Positions 42,124 through 49,478 of a stretch of DNA of 64,000 bases are shown here, in pieces. Position 1 is the first letter of the stretch. Every line of letters starts with the position of its first letter. The position numbers and the translations under genes were made by a program. Source of the stretch: Clostridia bacterium. GTDB taxonomy: Bacteria > Bacillota > Clostridia > Oscillospirales > CAG-272. Location: assembly GCA_017472255.1 (NCBI GenBank), contig JAFUQU010000037.1:62001-126000 (forward strand), written 5' to 3'. The notes under the pieces are model-generated. The model was given only the letters and a program-made list of their open reading frames with translations. It was not told the origin of the DNA and did not search any database.

Positions 42124-43560
42124 TTATTCAAAATTCTCCAGCAGAGATGTCAGCATAGTCTGCACCGCCTCTGCTTCGGATGCTACTGTGGACGACCAGG
42201 TTGAGGTGTTAGTTACCAGTGCATCGCGGAAGATGCCATAGGTTTTTCCGTTCAGATTGTCATTGAATATGCGGCCAAAGTCAAAGCTGATGTTTTCGCG
42301 AATGATATCATACATACGCGAGGAATCGTCGTCGGAGCTGTATTTTACCTTCATAGCGACTTCAAAAAGAGCGGGAGAAACGGTGTTGTAGCCCTCCTCT
42401 GCCAGCGCTTCCAATACGGCGGAAGACATATCGATATCTTTCGCGTCCAGTGGAATGCCGTACAGTGTGACGCCGAAGGAAGGTGTGGTAACATAGTTGT
42501 CGCTTTCGTCATACTTCGGCACCGGCAGCAGTCCGTATTCGAAGGTTGCGTCGCGCAGTGTGGGAGATGCCAGCTTTAGGTCGTTGCTATGGAACAGGAC
42601 ATTGCCCTCCTTAAAGATTTTGCCTTCCTCCGAGATCATAAAGTCATTGGTATCATGAAGCAATCCGCACAGCTTTTCCACCAGCTCAGCGGCTTTTTCG
42701 CCAACCAGATCATCGGATATGACAAGCTGTCCGGCTTCATCTGTCTCTGTATAGGTCAATCCGGCGGAGAACCAGAATGCGTCGAGATATTTGGCTTTGG
42801 TAACGAAGCCAAAGCGGTCGGCGGCATCCTTTTCATTGTTTCCGTTCAGATCGGAATATATGCCGGTACACATTTCTGCCATCTTGTCAAGAGTCCATGT
42901 TCCGTTGTCAACCAGCTCGTAGGGATTTTCAAGATTAAAATCTGCTATCATCTCTTTGTTGAAGAAGGTGCAGTTCAGGTAATTCAGCATGGCAATGGAG
43001 ATATCGCCGGATGCGAAATACAGCTTTCCATTAATGGCGGATTCGCTGAGCAGGCTGTCTGACCACCAGGGCTTGCTGAAATCCATGTACGCGGTGGAAG
43101 TCAGGTCGCAGAGCATTCCGTCCGCTGCCATGTAAGCCACCGACATGGAATAGCCCGCCACGATGTCATAAGCGCTGTCGCCCGCCATAATGCTCTGAGA
43201 AAGCACCGACGAGAAGGTCTGACGGTTGGCAAAGCCATCAGCCTGTTTGAAAAACTCCAGCTTGACATTCAGTCGTTCGGAAACCTTGCGGTTTCGTTTG
43301 ACGAGCGCGTCGTTTACCACATCGCCGGCTTCTTCTTCCACGTTGAATTCTTCAAACCCCAGGTCATCGCGGACATACAGGGTGATGGTTTGTCCGCCGT
43401 AATTCAAACTATCAAGCGGGGAGATTTCTTCAGCGGCGGTTGTTGTGTCCTCCGAAGCGGTCGTGCCGCTGGGCGAAGACGGTACGCCCTTTGATGAGCA
43501 CGCTGTCAGTGCCGAGGCCCCAACAAGAAGCAGGGCGAGAATTGAGTTTCTTTTATTCAT
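42124..43560 (-). CDS. Extracellular solute-binding lipoprotein
   Basis: A 478-residue ABC-type solute-binding protein. The signal peptide has a lipobox (ASALTAC, Cys about residue 21), followed by a Ser/Thr-rich linker and a large two-lobe binding domain (NYGGQTITLYVRDDLGFEEF from about 53). A segment DLNGNNEKDAADRFG (about 230-244) looks like a calcium-binding loop, as seen in many clostridial family-1 sugar-binding lipoproteins. No permease or ATPase gene is beside it; it follows the beta-propeller-like gene by 27 bases and shares its promoter. The ligand is probably a carbohydrate, by family only. Confidence 0.85.
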   Translation of the reverse strand: MNKRNSILALLLVGASALTACSSKGVPSSPSGTTASEDTTTAAEEISPLDSLNYGGQTITLYVRDDLGFEEFNVEEEAGDVVNDALVKRNRKVSERLNVKLEFFKQADGFANRQTFSSVLSQSIMAGDSAYDIVAGYSMSVAYMAADGMLCDLTSTAYMDFSKPWWSDSLLSESAINGKLYFASGDISIAMLNYLNCTFFNKEMIADFNLENPYELVDNGTWTLDKMAEMCTGIYSDLNGNNEKDAADRFGFVTKAKYLDAFWFSAGLTYTETDEAGQLVISDDLVGEKAAELVEKLCGLLHDTNDFMISEEGKIFKEGNVLFHSNDLKLASPTLRDATFEYGLLPVPKYDESDNYVTTPSFGVTLYGIPLDAKDIDMSSAVLEALAEEGYNTVSPALFEVAMKVKYSSDDDSSRMYDIIRENISFDFGRIFNDNLNGKTYGIFRDALVTNTSTWSSTVASEAEAVQTMLTSLLENFE

Positions 43561-43587
43561 GATAAGTTCCTCCTGAATTTTTTAATT

Positions 43588-44580
43588 TTATAATGGCGAT
43601 TCCAACTCGATTTCGTACAGCTTGCAGGCCTGTGTGTTTACCAGAATGTGGTCTTTATAAAAATCGATACATTCGATTTCCTCATTTTTGAAGATGCAGT
43701 CGGACAGATCAATTCGCTGTACGATGCGTCTTTTTTTCAGATCAAATATCCGGATTGCATCCGGGTAAGGATCTTTTCCGGCGCCGAAGGTGTAATAGAT
43801 TTTCCCATCCCGCAGAACGCCGCCCTGCGTGAAAAGCACATCAAAGGGAAAAATAATCTGGTCGAGAATATCCCTGGGACGTAGAACCGTGGGGTGCAGC
43901 ACCGTGGTCAGATTGTGTCTGTCAATGTCAGGAAGCCTGAATTTTGTAACGATATAAGCGTTTTGGTCATACTGATTGAGAAACGCTGCGGTTGTCCGGT
44001 AACGTGCGGAGAAGGTGTAATAGAATCCATGCTCAGAATCGACGAAAGAGGCTGGCCAGCCCCATCCCGGACTTTCGTAGGGGGTCGCCTCAATACCATT
44101 ATTGTTGTAGACAATAGTCTGAACGCATTCCGACGTGAATCTTCCATTTTTTCGTGTGATGCGCTCTACTGCGCACCGACTGATAAAACCCAGCTCATCC
44201 GTGTCTCCGGAGTTGCCTGCTGTCACATAGAGCAGCGGAAATTCGTCGCCGTCGTCATAATAACGGCTGCTGAACATTCCCTGATTGGCGTGGTTGGTGT
44301 AACGGTTGTCCGGCTCGCCGGGATTGTAGGAGCCGAGCGTGAACACATCGATGGGTGATGGATTTTTTGCGGCCAAATCATATGCGGCCACAATTCCGGT
44401 GTGATAGGATATGAAGCCAATGCTGCCGTGAATGGCAAATCCCTGTACGCTTCTGCGTGTTCCCGATATGGCCTCCGTAGGATTTTCAAACGTCATGTAT
44501 TCCCTGATATGTATCCGGGAGGGGCGTTCTTCGTCCTCATCCTTCAAAGCGGTATCGCTGAGTCCAGATGATTTTGACAT
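43588..44580 (-). CDS. Hypothetical protein, probable beta-propeller
   Basis: A 330-residue protein without signal peptide or membrane helices, rich in Tyr, Phe, Asp and Gly, with alternating beta-strand-like stretches such as IGFISYHTGIVAAYDL, FPLLYVTAGNSGDTDELGF and GKIYYTFGAGKDPYPDAIRIF. This looks like a six- or seven-bladed propeller, but I recognise no family. It is the first gene of a two-gene operon with the solute-binding protein and is divergent from an AraC regulator. A role in sensing or processing a sugar is suggested only by these neighbours. Confidence 0.65.
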   Translation of the reverse strand: MSKSSGLSDTALKDEDEERPSRIHIREYMTFENPTEAISGTRRSVQGFAIHGSIGFISYHTGIVAAYDLAAKNPSPIDVFTLGSYNPGEPDNRYTNHANQGMFSSRYYDDGDEFPLLYVTAGNSGDTDELGFISRCAVERITRKNGRFTSECVQTIVYNNNGIEATPYESPGWGWPASFVDSEHGFYYTFSARYRTTAAFLNQYDQNAYIVTKFRLPDIDRHNLTTVLHPTVLRPRDILDQIIFPFDVLFTQGGVLRDGKIYYTFGAGKDPYPDAIRIFDLKKRRIVQRIDLSDCIFKNEEIECIDFYKDHILVNTQACKLYEIELESPL

Positions 44581-44608
44581 AGTAACCTCCGAAATATAAT
44601 TTTTATTA

Positions 44609-44637
44609 ATTATACACCGCCCCCTTTACAAACGCAA
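44609..44637 (-). promoter_or_regulatory. Promoter of the propeller/solute-binding operon
   Basis: TTGCGT (44632-44637) and TATAAT (44609-44614) on the minus strand, 17-base spacing. Its -35 region overlaps the divergent araC-type promoter, so one bound regulator could affect both. Confidence 0.6.
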
Positions 44638-44653
44638 TCAGATATGTTAAAAT
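44625..44653 (+). promoter_or_regulatory. Promoter of the AraC-family gene
   Basis: TTTACA (44625-44630) and TAAAAT (44648-44653), 17-base spacing, 35 bases upstream of the start. Confidence 0.55.
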
Positions 44654-44687
44654 AATATTTATAAAATTCATCAGTGGAGGTTCAAAA

Positions 44688-45464
44688 ATGGAGAAGCCGT
44701 TTATACTGATCGACTGTCGGCTGACAAGGCGCGAGGAATTTACCGTGACGGATGGAACACAGCCTACATGGGCATTGCTGTATATTAAAGAAGGCAGCTT
44801 TGAGCTGGACTTTGGCGATGGCAAGCAGACCATTGCCGCCGGAGACACGGTAATTTTTGATGACAGCATCAGTTTTCGGCGCAATGTGGTGCAGCCGATC
44901 GTGTTTGTCTATCTTCGATTCCGCGTAAATATGCGCTGTCCGTTTGCTTTGGATGTACCGGTTGGCAAAATTGAGTTTGCGGATAAGGAGCGGTTTCTGT
45001 CCACGCTGCACGCATATGAGGCGGTCATGGCGCTGACCGACCGGCGGGTTGTATATTACAAGGAGCATTTGCTGGAGGACATCCTGTTTCAGCTGTTTCT
45101 GGAGAGTATGAAGCCGTCGGAAACGCAGCTTCCGGCGGCGACGGGCGATGAGCAGCTGAATAGGGCGATTGAATATATTCGTTCGCATATGTCACGGGAT
45201 TTGCACATTAATACCATTTGTCAGGCGGTTCATACCAATCCGTCTACGCTGAACTGGCGGTTTCAGCGCGGGCTGGGAATGTCTGTGGGCGCGTTTGTAA
45301 ACGATACGCGGATGAACTGGGCAAAGCGTCTGCTGATCAGCACAACGTTCAGCATCAGCGATATCGCTGTTCAGTGTGGATACGATAATGTATACTATTT
45401 TTCCACTGCCTTTAAGAAAAAATACGGAATGCCGCCCACGGCATTCCGGCGGGATTACGAATAA
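44688..45464 (+). CDS. AraC-family transcriptional regulator
   Basis: A 258-residue regulator with an N-terminal cupin-like sensor domain (GSFELDFGDGKQTIAAGDTV, about 36-55) and a C-terminal double helix-turn-helix (about 160-258). The latter shows LHINTICQAVHTNPSTLNWRF and the AraC signature ISDIAVQCGYDNVYYFSTAF before KKKYGMPPTAFRR. It is divergent from the propeller/solute-binding operon, which is its likely target. The ribosome site is GTGGAGG. Confidence 0.9.
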   Translation: MEKPFILIDCRLTRREEFTVTDGTQPTWALLYIKEGSFELDFGDGKQTIAAGDTVIFDDSISFRRNVVQPIVFVYLRFRVNMRCPFALDVPVGKIEFADKERFLSTLHAYEAVMALTDRRVVYYKEHLLEDILFQLFLESMKPSETQLPAATGDEQLNRAIEYIRSHMSRDLHINTICQAVHTNPSTLNWRFQRGLGMSVGAFVNDTRMNWAKRLLISTTFSISDIAVQCGYDNVYYFSTAFKKKYGMPPTAFRRDYE

Positions 45465-45468
45465 AAAA

Positions 45469-45497
45469 GCGAACCAATGCGTCCTTCATTGGTTCGC
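45469..45497 (+). terminator. Terminator of the AraC-family gene
   Basis: GCGAACCAATG (45469-45479) and CATTGGTTCGC (45487-45497) form a perfect 11-base stem; a T-rich stretch follows about 13 bases later. It may also serve aroF from the other side. Confidence 0.75.
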
Positions 45498-45526
45498 ATG
45501 ATGATTGATTTTTCCGCCGCCGTTCT

Positions 45527-46543
45527 TTAATCCTGCGCCGCGTCGAAGATGGTGCGCACCTTCTTCGCCACCTCGTCGAACTGAGCCGGAGTCAGCGACT
45601 GCGGGCCGTCACAAAGCGCTTTCGCGGGATCGTTGTGTACCTCGATCATGACGCCGTTTGCGCCGCAGGCTGCCGCAGCCATGGCCATGGGACGCACCAG
45701 CTTCGCCGAACCGCAGGCGTGGCTGGGGTCAACGATTACCGGCAGGTGGGACAGCTCGTGAAGCACCGGAACCGCCGAGATGTCCAGCGTGTTTCGTGTG
45801 CAGGTTTCGAAGGTGCGGATGCCCCGTTCACAGAGGATGACGTTCTCGTTGCCGCCTGCCATAATGTACTCGGCGCTCATCAGCAGCTCCTGAATGGTGC
45901 TGGCCAGACCGCGCTTGAGCAGGATAGGCTTATTGCAGTGCCCCAGTTCCTTCAGCAGCTCGAAGTTCTGCATATTTCGCGCGCCCACCTGAATCACGTC
46001 CACGTCGGCGAACAGGTCAAGGTGCGCCGCGTCCATAATTTCGGTGACGATGGGCAGACCGGTGGCTTTTTTCGCTTCAAGCAGCAGCTCGATGCCGTGG
46101 CTGCGCAGTCCCTGGAAAGCGTAGGGCGACGTGCGCGGCTTGAACGCGCCGCCCCGGAGCAGCTGTGCCCCCGACTTCTTCACGGCCTCTGCAACCCCGA
46201 TAATCTGCTCCTCGCTCTCGATGGAGCATGGACCTGCGATGAAAACGAATCCGCTGCCGCCGACCTTTACATCACCGTTCGCCGACGGAATGGTGATCAC
46301 GCTGTCGTCGGGATGGAACTTGCGGTTGGCGTTTTTGAACGGCTCACTGATCCGCTTCACCGATTCCACGATGTCCAGACCCGAAATGGCGTCGATGTCG
46401 ATGTTACCGGTGTCGCCCACCAGTCCCAGCACGATCTGATATTGACCGCGGAACACGTGTACCGCCACGTTCTGTGCCTTGAGGAGGTCGATGAGATTCT
46501 CCAGCTTCTGCTCATTTGTGTTTGATTTTACGACTACTACCAT
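45527..46543 (-). CDS. aroF: 3-deoxy-7-phosphoheptulonate (DAHP) synthase, type I-beta with regulatory domain
   Basis: Condenses phosphoenolpyruvate and erythrose-4-phosphate, the first step of aromatic amino acid synthesis. The 338-residue protein has an N-terminal ferredoxin-like regulatory domain (about 1-70) like the Tyr/Phe-inhibited Thermotoga enzyme. The barrel follows with GPCSIES (about 105-111), [23 protein letters not shown] and [17 protein letters not shown] 46543 follows AAGGAG. A longer frame upstream overlaps the terminator hairpin and is rejected. The leader holds a Tyr/Phe-codon attenuator (46585-46733), so both transcription and enzyme activity appear tied to Tyr/Phe. Confidence 0.95.
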   Translation of the reverse strand: MVVVVKSNTNEQKLENLIDLLKAQNVAVHVFRGQYQIVLGLVGDTGNIDIDAISGLDIVESVKRISEPFKNANRKFHPDDSVITIPSANGDVKVGGSGFVFIAGPCSIESEEQIIGVAEAVKKSGAQLLRGGAFKPRTSPYAFQGLRSHGIELLLEAKKATGLPIVTEIMDAAHLDLFADVDVIQVGARNMQNFELLKELGHCNKPILLKRGLASTIQELLMSAEYIMAGGNENVILCERGIRTFETCTRNTLDISAVPVLHELSHLPVIVDPSHACGSAKLVRPMAMAAAACGANGVMIEVHNDPAKALCDGPQSLTPAQFDEVAKKVRTIFDAAQD

Positions 46544-46584
46544 TTTTGTATTCTCCTTGAAATAAAAATTAATATAAATAAAAA

Positions 46585-46614
46585 GGCTGTGTAGTGATTG
46601 TTCACTACGCAGCC
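46585..46614 (-). terminator. Attenuator terminator before DAHP synthase
   Basis: On the minus strand GGCTGCGTAGTG pairs with CACTACACAGCC (one mismatch) around a 6-base loop, and TTTTTATTTAT follows directly. It lies 41 bases upstream of the aroF start. Confidence 0.9.
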
Positions 46615-46676
46615 CTGTTATATCGTGGAAATTCAATCCAGCTATCCGGTTTCGCAGCACAAATCACTATTACTTT

Positions 46677-46733
46677 TTACGGGGTAAAAAAGTAATAGTA
46701 AAAGTATACAGCTGCGAAATTGCGGTTAAGCAT
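46677..46733 (-). CDS. Tyr/Phe-rich leader peptide of DAHP synthase
   Basis: An 18-codon reading frame encodes MLNRNFAAVYFYYYFFTP. Four of its residues are Tyr and four are Phe, seven of them in the block YFYYYFF. It starts with ATG 46733, preceded by AAGGAAG, and stops with TAA at 46677-46679 in the loop of the first hairpin. The composition recalls the enterobacterial pheST and pheA leader peptides. The peptide itself probably has no function beyond ribosome stalling. Confidence 0.85.
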   Translation of the reverse strand: MLNRNFAAVYFYYYFFTP

Positions 46734-46768
46734 GATCGATTTACTTCCTTGAATGAAAACTTTGATTA

Positions 46769-46797
46769 ATTATAACATGAATGCGGTCATCTGTCAA
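46769..46797 (-). promoter_or_regulatory. Promoter of the DAHP synthase leader
   Basis: Perfect TTGACA (46792-46797) and perfect TATAAT (46769-46774) on the minus strand with 17-base spacing. Such a consensus promoter implies that control is mostly by the attenuator downstream. Confidence 0.88.
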
Positions 46798-46857
46798 CTG
46801 TCAGATTAAACAAACCTGTCCGCTAAACGCAGCGGATTGTTGCCGCCTGTGATAATG

Positions 46858-47796
46858 TCAGTGGATTTCCAGCTGTTCCAGCTCGGCCTTAATGGCTGCC
46901 AGCTCCTCCAGATACATATGATCCAGATCGCTCAGATGGTAGGAGCGCGGGTAGACCAGCACATCCTTATAGCGGTAGTCCGAATCTGACACCCTTCGCT
47001 GAACCAGCCCCGAGCGGTCGAGCATCTCCTGCGGTATCGGCGACACCCACATAAAGGTCCCGGGGATTGTCCGCAGCAGATCGTACTGGCTGCCGCGCTC
47101 AAAAACGTAAATGCGCTTGTTGGAGTTTTCGATATTTTCCATGCGCTTGGCTTCGGTGGTGGGAAGCGACGGCACCGAGTTGTCGCCGTGAAGGATTTCG
47201 ATGGATTCGGAGAAATCGGCCAGCGACAGCACCGGCTTGTCGGCCAGCGGATGCTCCTTCGACATGACGGCGAGATACTGGAACTGCCAGAGCAGCTCGC
47301 TTTTCAGATCCTTTTCCCGGAGCTGGCGGGCAAAATACTGCTCAAACACATCCCGGTAACGGATAATGCCCATGTTGTAGTTGGACTGAATGATGTTCGA
47401 TATGGCGTGAACCGAGTTGGTCTCCTTATAGTAGACTTCAATCTCCTTAGATGTGTCCAAACGGGCCACAAAGCGTGTAAAAGCGTGGGCAATGTAGCTG
47501 GCGCGGGGGATGGAGATCGAGAAGGTCTGCTTGGTCTGGCGGTCGCGGCGATAGAGCGATTCCAGCTCGTCAATCTGCGTCAGGATACGCTTGGCGTAGA
47601 TCAGAAATTCCTCGCCCTTTTGTGTGGGCACGATGCCCTTGGAGGTGCGCTTGAAAATCGTGACACCCAGATTTTCCTCCAGTTCACGGACGGCCTTGCT
47701 CAGGTTGGGCTGTCCCATGAAGAGATTTTCCGCTGCCTGGGTGATGGAGCCGGTCTTGGCTACCTCCACGGCGTATTTTAAGTGCATGATGTTCAT
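46858..47796 (-). CDS. LysR-family transcriptional regulator
   Basis: A 312-residue LysR regulator with an N-terminal winged helix (LKYAVEVAKTGSITQAAENL, about 6-25; GQPNLSKAVRELEENLGVTI) and a co-inducer domain from about residue 90. ATG 47796 has AAAGGAA about ten bases upstream. It lies upstream of the DAHP synthase leader on the same strand, 61 bases from the aroF promoter, and 38 bases after the UDP-GlcNAc epimerase gene. Effector unknown; a link to aromatic metabolism is only positional. Confidence 0.88.
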   Translation of the reverse strand: MNIMHLKYAVEVAKTGSITQAAENLFMGQPNLSKAVRELEENLGVTIFKRTSKGIVPTQKGEEFLIYAKRILTQIDELESLYRRDRQTKQTFSISIPRASYIAHAFTRFVARLDTSKEIEVYYKETNSVHAISNIIQSNYNMGIIRYRDVFEQYFARQLREKDLKSELLWQFQYLAVMSKEHPLADKPVLSLADFSESIEILHGDNSVPSLPTTEAKRMENIENSNKRIYVFERGSQYDLLRTIPGTFMWVSPIPQEMLDRSGLVQRRVSDSDYRYKDVLVYPRSYHLSDLDHMYLEELAAIKAELEQLEIH

Positions 47797-47833
47797 TGGG
47801 AGCTGGTTCCTTTCTATGGCGATAAGTCAGTGT

Positions 47834-48940
47834 TTACAGTGCCTTTTTGATGGCGTCAATGATATACAGGGAGGCGTGTCCGTCACCGTAGGGATTGACG
47901 GCATCCGCCATTTTCCGATAAGCGGCAGTGTCGGAGAGAAGGGTTTCGGCTTCGGCATAAACCCGATCGAAATCGGTGCCAATGACCTTGACGGTGCCGG
48001 CTTCGACGGCTTCGGGGCGCTCGGTTTCGGTGCGCAGCACCAGCACCGGCTTATGGAAGGAGGGGGCTTCCTCCTGAATGCCGCCCGAATCGGACATGAT
48101 AAAGAAGGCTTTGGACAGCAGATTATGCATATCCGCCACATCCACCGGATCGGTAAGCACAATGCCCGGCTTGTCCGATAAAATCGGGAAGACCACATTG
48201 CGGACGGCGGGGCTTAAATGAACGGGGTATACAAACTGCAGCTCGGGATGGGCCTGGCTCAGCGCGAGAACGGCGCGGCAGATATTCTCAATGCCGCCGT
48301 TCTGATTTTCGCGGCGGTGGGCGGTGAGAACGATGACCTTCCTGTTTTCAAAATCCAGTGTCCGCAGCTTCTCGTCCGCGAAGGTGTAATCCGGCTTCAC
48401 CGTGTAGACGAAGGCGTCCAGTGCCGTGTTACCGGTGACAAAGACGTTTTTGGTGATGCCCTCGGCGGCAAGATTGGCCCGGTTCAGTTCGGTGGGCGCG
48501 AAGTGCAGGGTAGCCAGCTTGGAAGTCAGATTGCGGTTGATTTCCTCGGGATAGGGCGAATAGCGGTCGAAGGTGCGCAGACCGGCTTCCACGTGCCCCA
48601 CGGGAATCTTCGCGTAGAAGGCTGCCAGAGCGGCGGCAAAGCTGGTGGTGGTGTCGCCGTGTACCAGCACCAGATCGGGCTTGGATTCGGCGAGAACCGG
48701 CTCCAGACCCATGATCACATCGGCGGTAATGCTGGACAGAGTCTGTCCGCGCTTCATAATGTTCAGATCATAGTCGGGCTTTACGCCGAAGTAGGCGAGG
48801 GCGCTGTCCAGCATTTCCCGGTGCTGAGCGGTGACGCAGACGACGCTTTCGATGACCGGGTCGGCTTCTAGCGCTTTGACGAGAGGGCACATTTTAATGG
48901 CTTCGGGACGGGTGCCGAAGACGGACATAACTTTGATCAT
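47834..48940 (-). CDS. wecB: UDP-N-acetylglucosamine 2-epimerase (non-hydrolysing)
   Basis: Interconverts UDP-GlcNAc and UDP-ManNAc for teichoic acid, capsule or linkage units. The 368-residue protein has VFGTRPEAIKMCPLVKAL (about 6-23), VHGDTTTSFAAALAAFY, VEAGLRTFDRYSPYPEE and the UDP-binding SDSGGIQEEAPSFHKPVLVL. ATG 48940 follows AAAGGAATG; an upstream TTG is rejected because it precedes that site. The first 47 bases overlap the end of mrnC in another frame. Confidence 0.94.
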   Translation of the reverse strand: MIKVMSVFGTRPEAIKMCPLVKALEADPVIESVVCVTAQHREMLDSALAYFGVKPDYDLNIMKRGQTLSSITADVIMGLEPVLAESKPDLVLVHGDTTTSFAAALAAFYAKIPVGHVEAGLRTFDRYSPYPEEINRNLTSKLATLHFAPTELNRANLAAEGITKNVFVTGNTALDAFVYTVKPDYTFADEKLRTLDFENRKVIVLTAHRRENQNGGIENICRAVLALSQAHPELQFVYPVHLSPAVRNVVFPILSDKPGIVLTDPVDVADMHNLLSKAFFIMSDSGGIQEEAPSFHKPVLVLRTETERPEAVEAGTVKVIGTDFDRVYAEAETLLSDTAAYRKMADAVNPYGDGHASLYIIDAIKKAL

Positions 48941-49361
48941 GGTCACATTCCTTTGCAAGTTTTTCGTTGTTCAATCGCTCGATCACATCGCTGTAAGCGA
49001 GGGCAAACAGCTCCTCGGCGCGCGCCTGCTGACCGTTCAGATCGAGCCAGCCGAACAGGGCTTCCATACCGGTGGCGCGGCGGTATTCGGCAGCGGATGC
49101 ACTGTGGGGGATGGAAATGCCGTGTGCGTTGCGGCCCCGTTTGAAGATATATGCTTCGTCCTCGGTAAGGTGGGGAAGCATACGATTCATGGCGGCGCTC
49201 TGGGCGGTGGCGCGGACGAAATTCAGCGCCAGCTGGCTGAGCTTGCCGCCGTCAGCAATGCCCAGTCCCACCAGATAACGGCGAACCATCACTTCAAGCA
49301 CCGCGTCCCCCAGATAAGCGAGGGTGGCGCCGCTTAAGCTGCGGATGAAATTCTGATCCAT
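48894..49361 (-). CDS. mrnC: Mini-ribonuclease 3
   Basis: A 155-residue RNase III-like nuclease without a dsRNA-binding domain, which matures 23S rRNA ends in Firmicutes. The catalytic segment reads LSGATLAYLGDAVLEVMVRRYL, and the second conserved block LTEDEAYIFKRGRNAHG...SASAAEYRRATGMEALFGWL is clear. The start at ATG 49361 gives MDQNFIRSLSG; a longer frame starting at 49448 is less likely. The 3' end overlaps wecB by 47 bases. The usual neighbour cysS is absent. Confidence 0.93.
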   Translation of the reverse strand: MDQNFIRSLSGATLAYLGDAVLEVMVRRYLVGLGIADGGKLSQLALNFVRATAQSAAMNRMLPHLTEDEAYIFKRGRNAHGISIPHSASAAEYRRATGMEALFGWLDLNGQQARAEELFALAYSDVIERLNNEKLAKECDHDQSYVRLRHPSRSH

Positions 49362-49478
49362 ATCAGTCACTTTCGTGTAGCATAATATTCCTAAAACGAT
49401 ATCATCTGGAACGGATGGAGCATACCTTCCGCCCATATGCGTTTTCATATAACATTATATCACATTTATGTGGATTTA

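Larger units (their letters stand above)
46544..46800 (-). promoter_or_regulatory. Leader-peptide attenuator of DAHP synthase
   Basis: The 225-base leader has a promoter, an 18-codon Tyr/Phe-rich peptide gene and alternative hairpins. Segment 1 overlaps the Tyr/Phe codons and pairs with segment 2 (46684-46699 with 46666-46680; 46711-46719 with 46650-46658). A terminator (46585-46614 plus T-run) follows. Segment 2 can instead pair through AATCACTA (46662-46669) with TAGTGATT (46592-46599), which breaks the terminator stem. Ribosome stalling at scarce Tyr/Phe-tRNA would free segment 2 and allow readthrough. The mechanism is inferred from the sequence. Confidence 0.85.

Noticed and set aside
46544..46660. 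Upstream extension of the DAHP synthase gene to an ATG at 46660
   Set aside because: The extra 39 residues would be encoded by the terminator hairpin and T-run and precede the conserved N-terminus MVVVVKSN, which has its own ribosome site.
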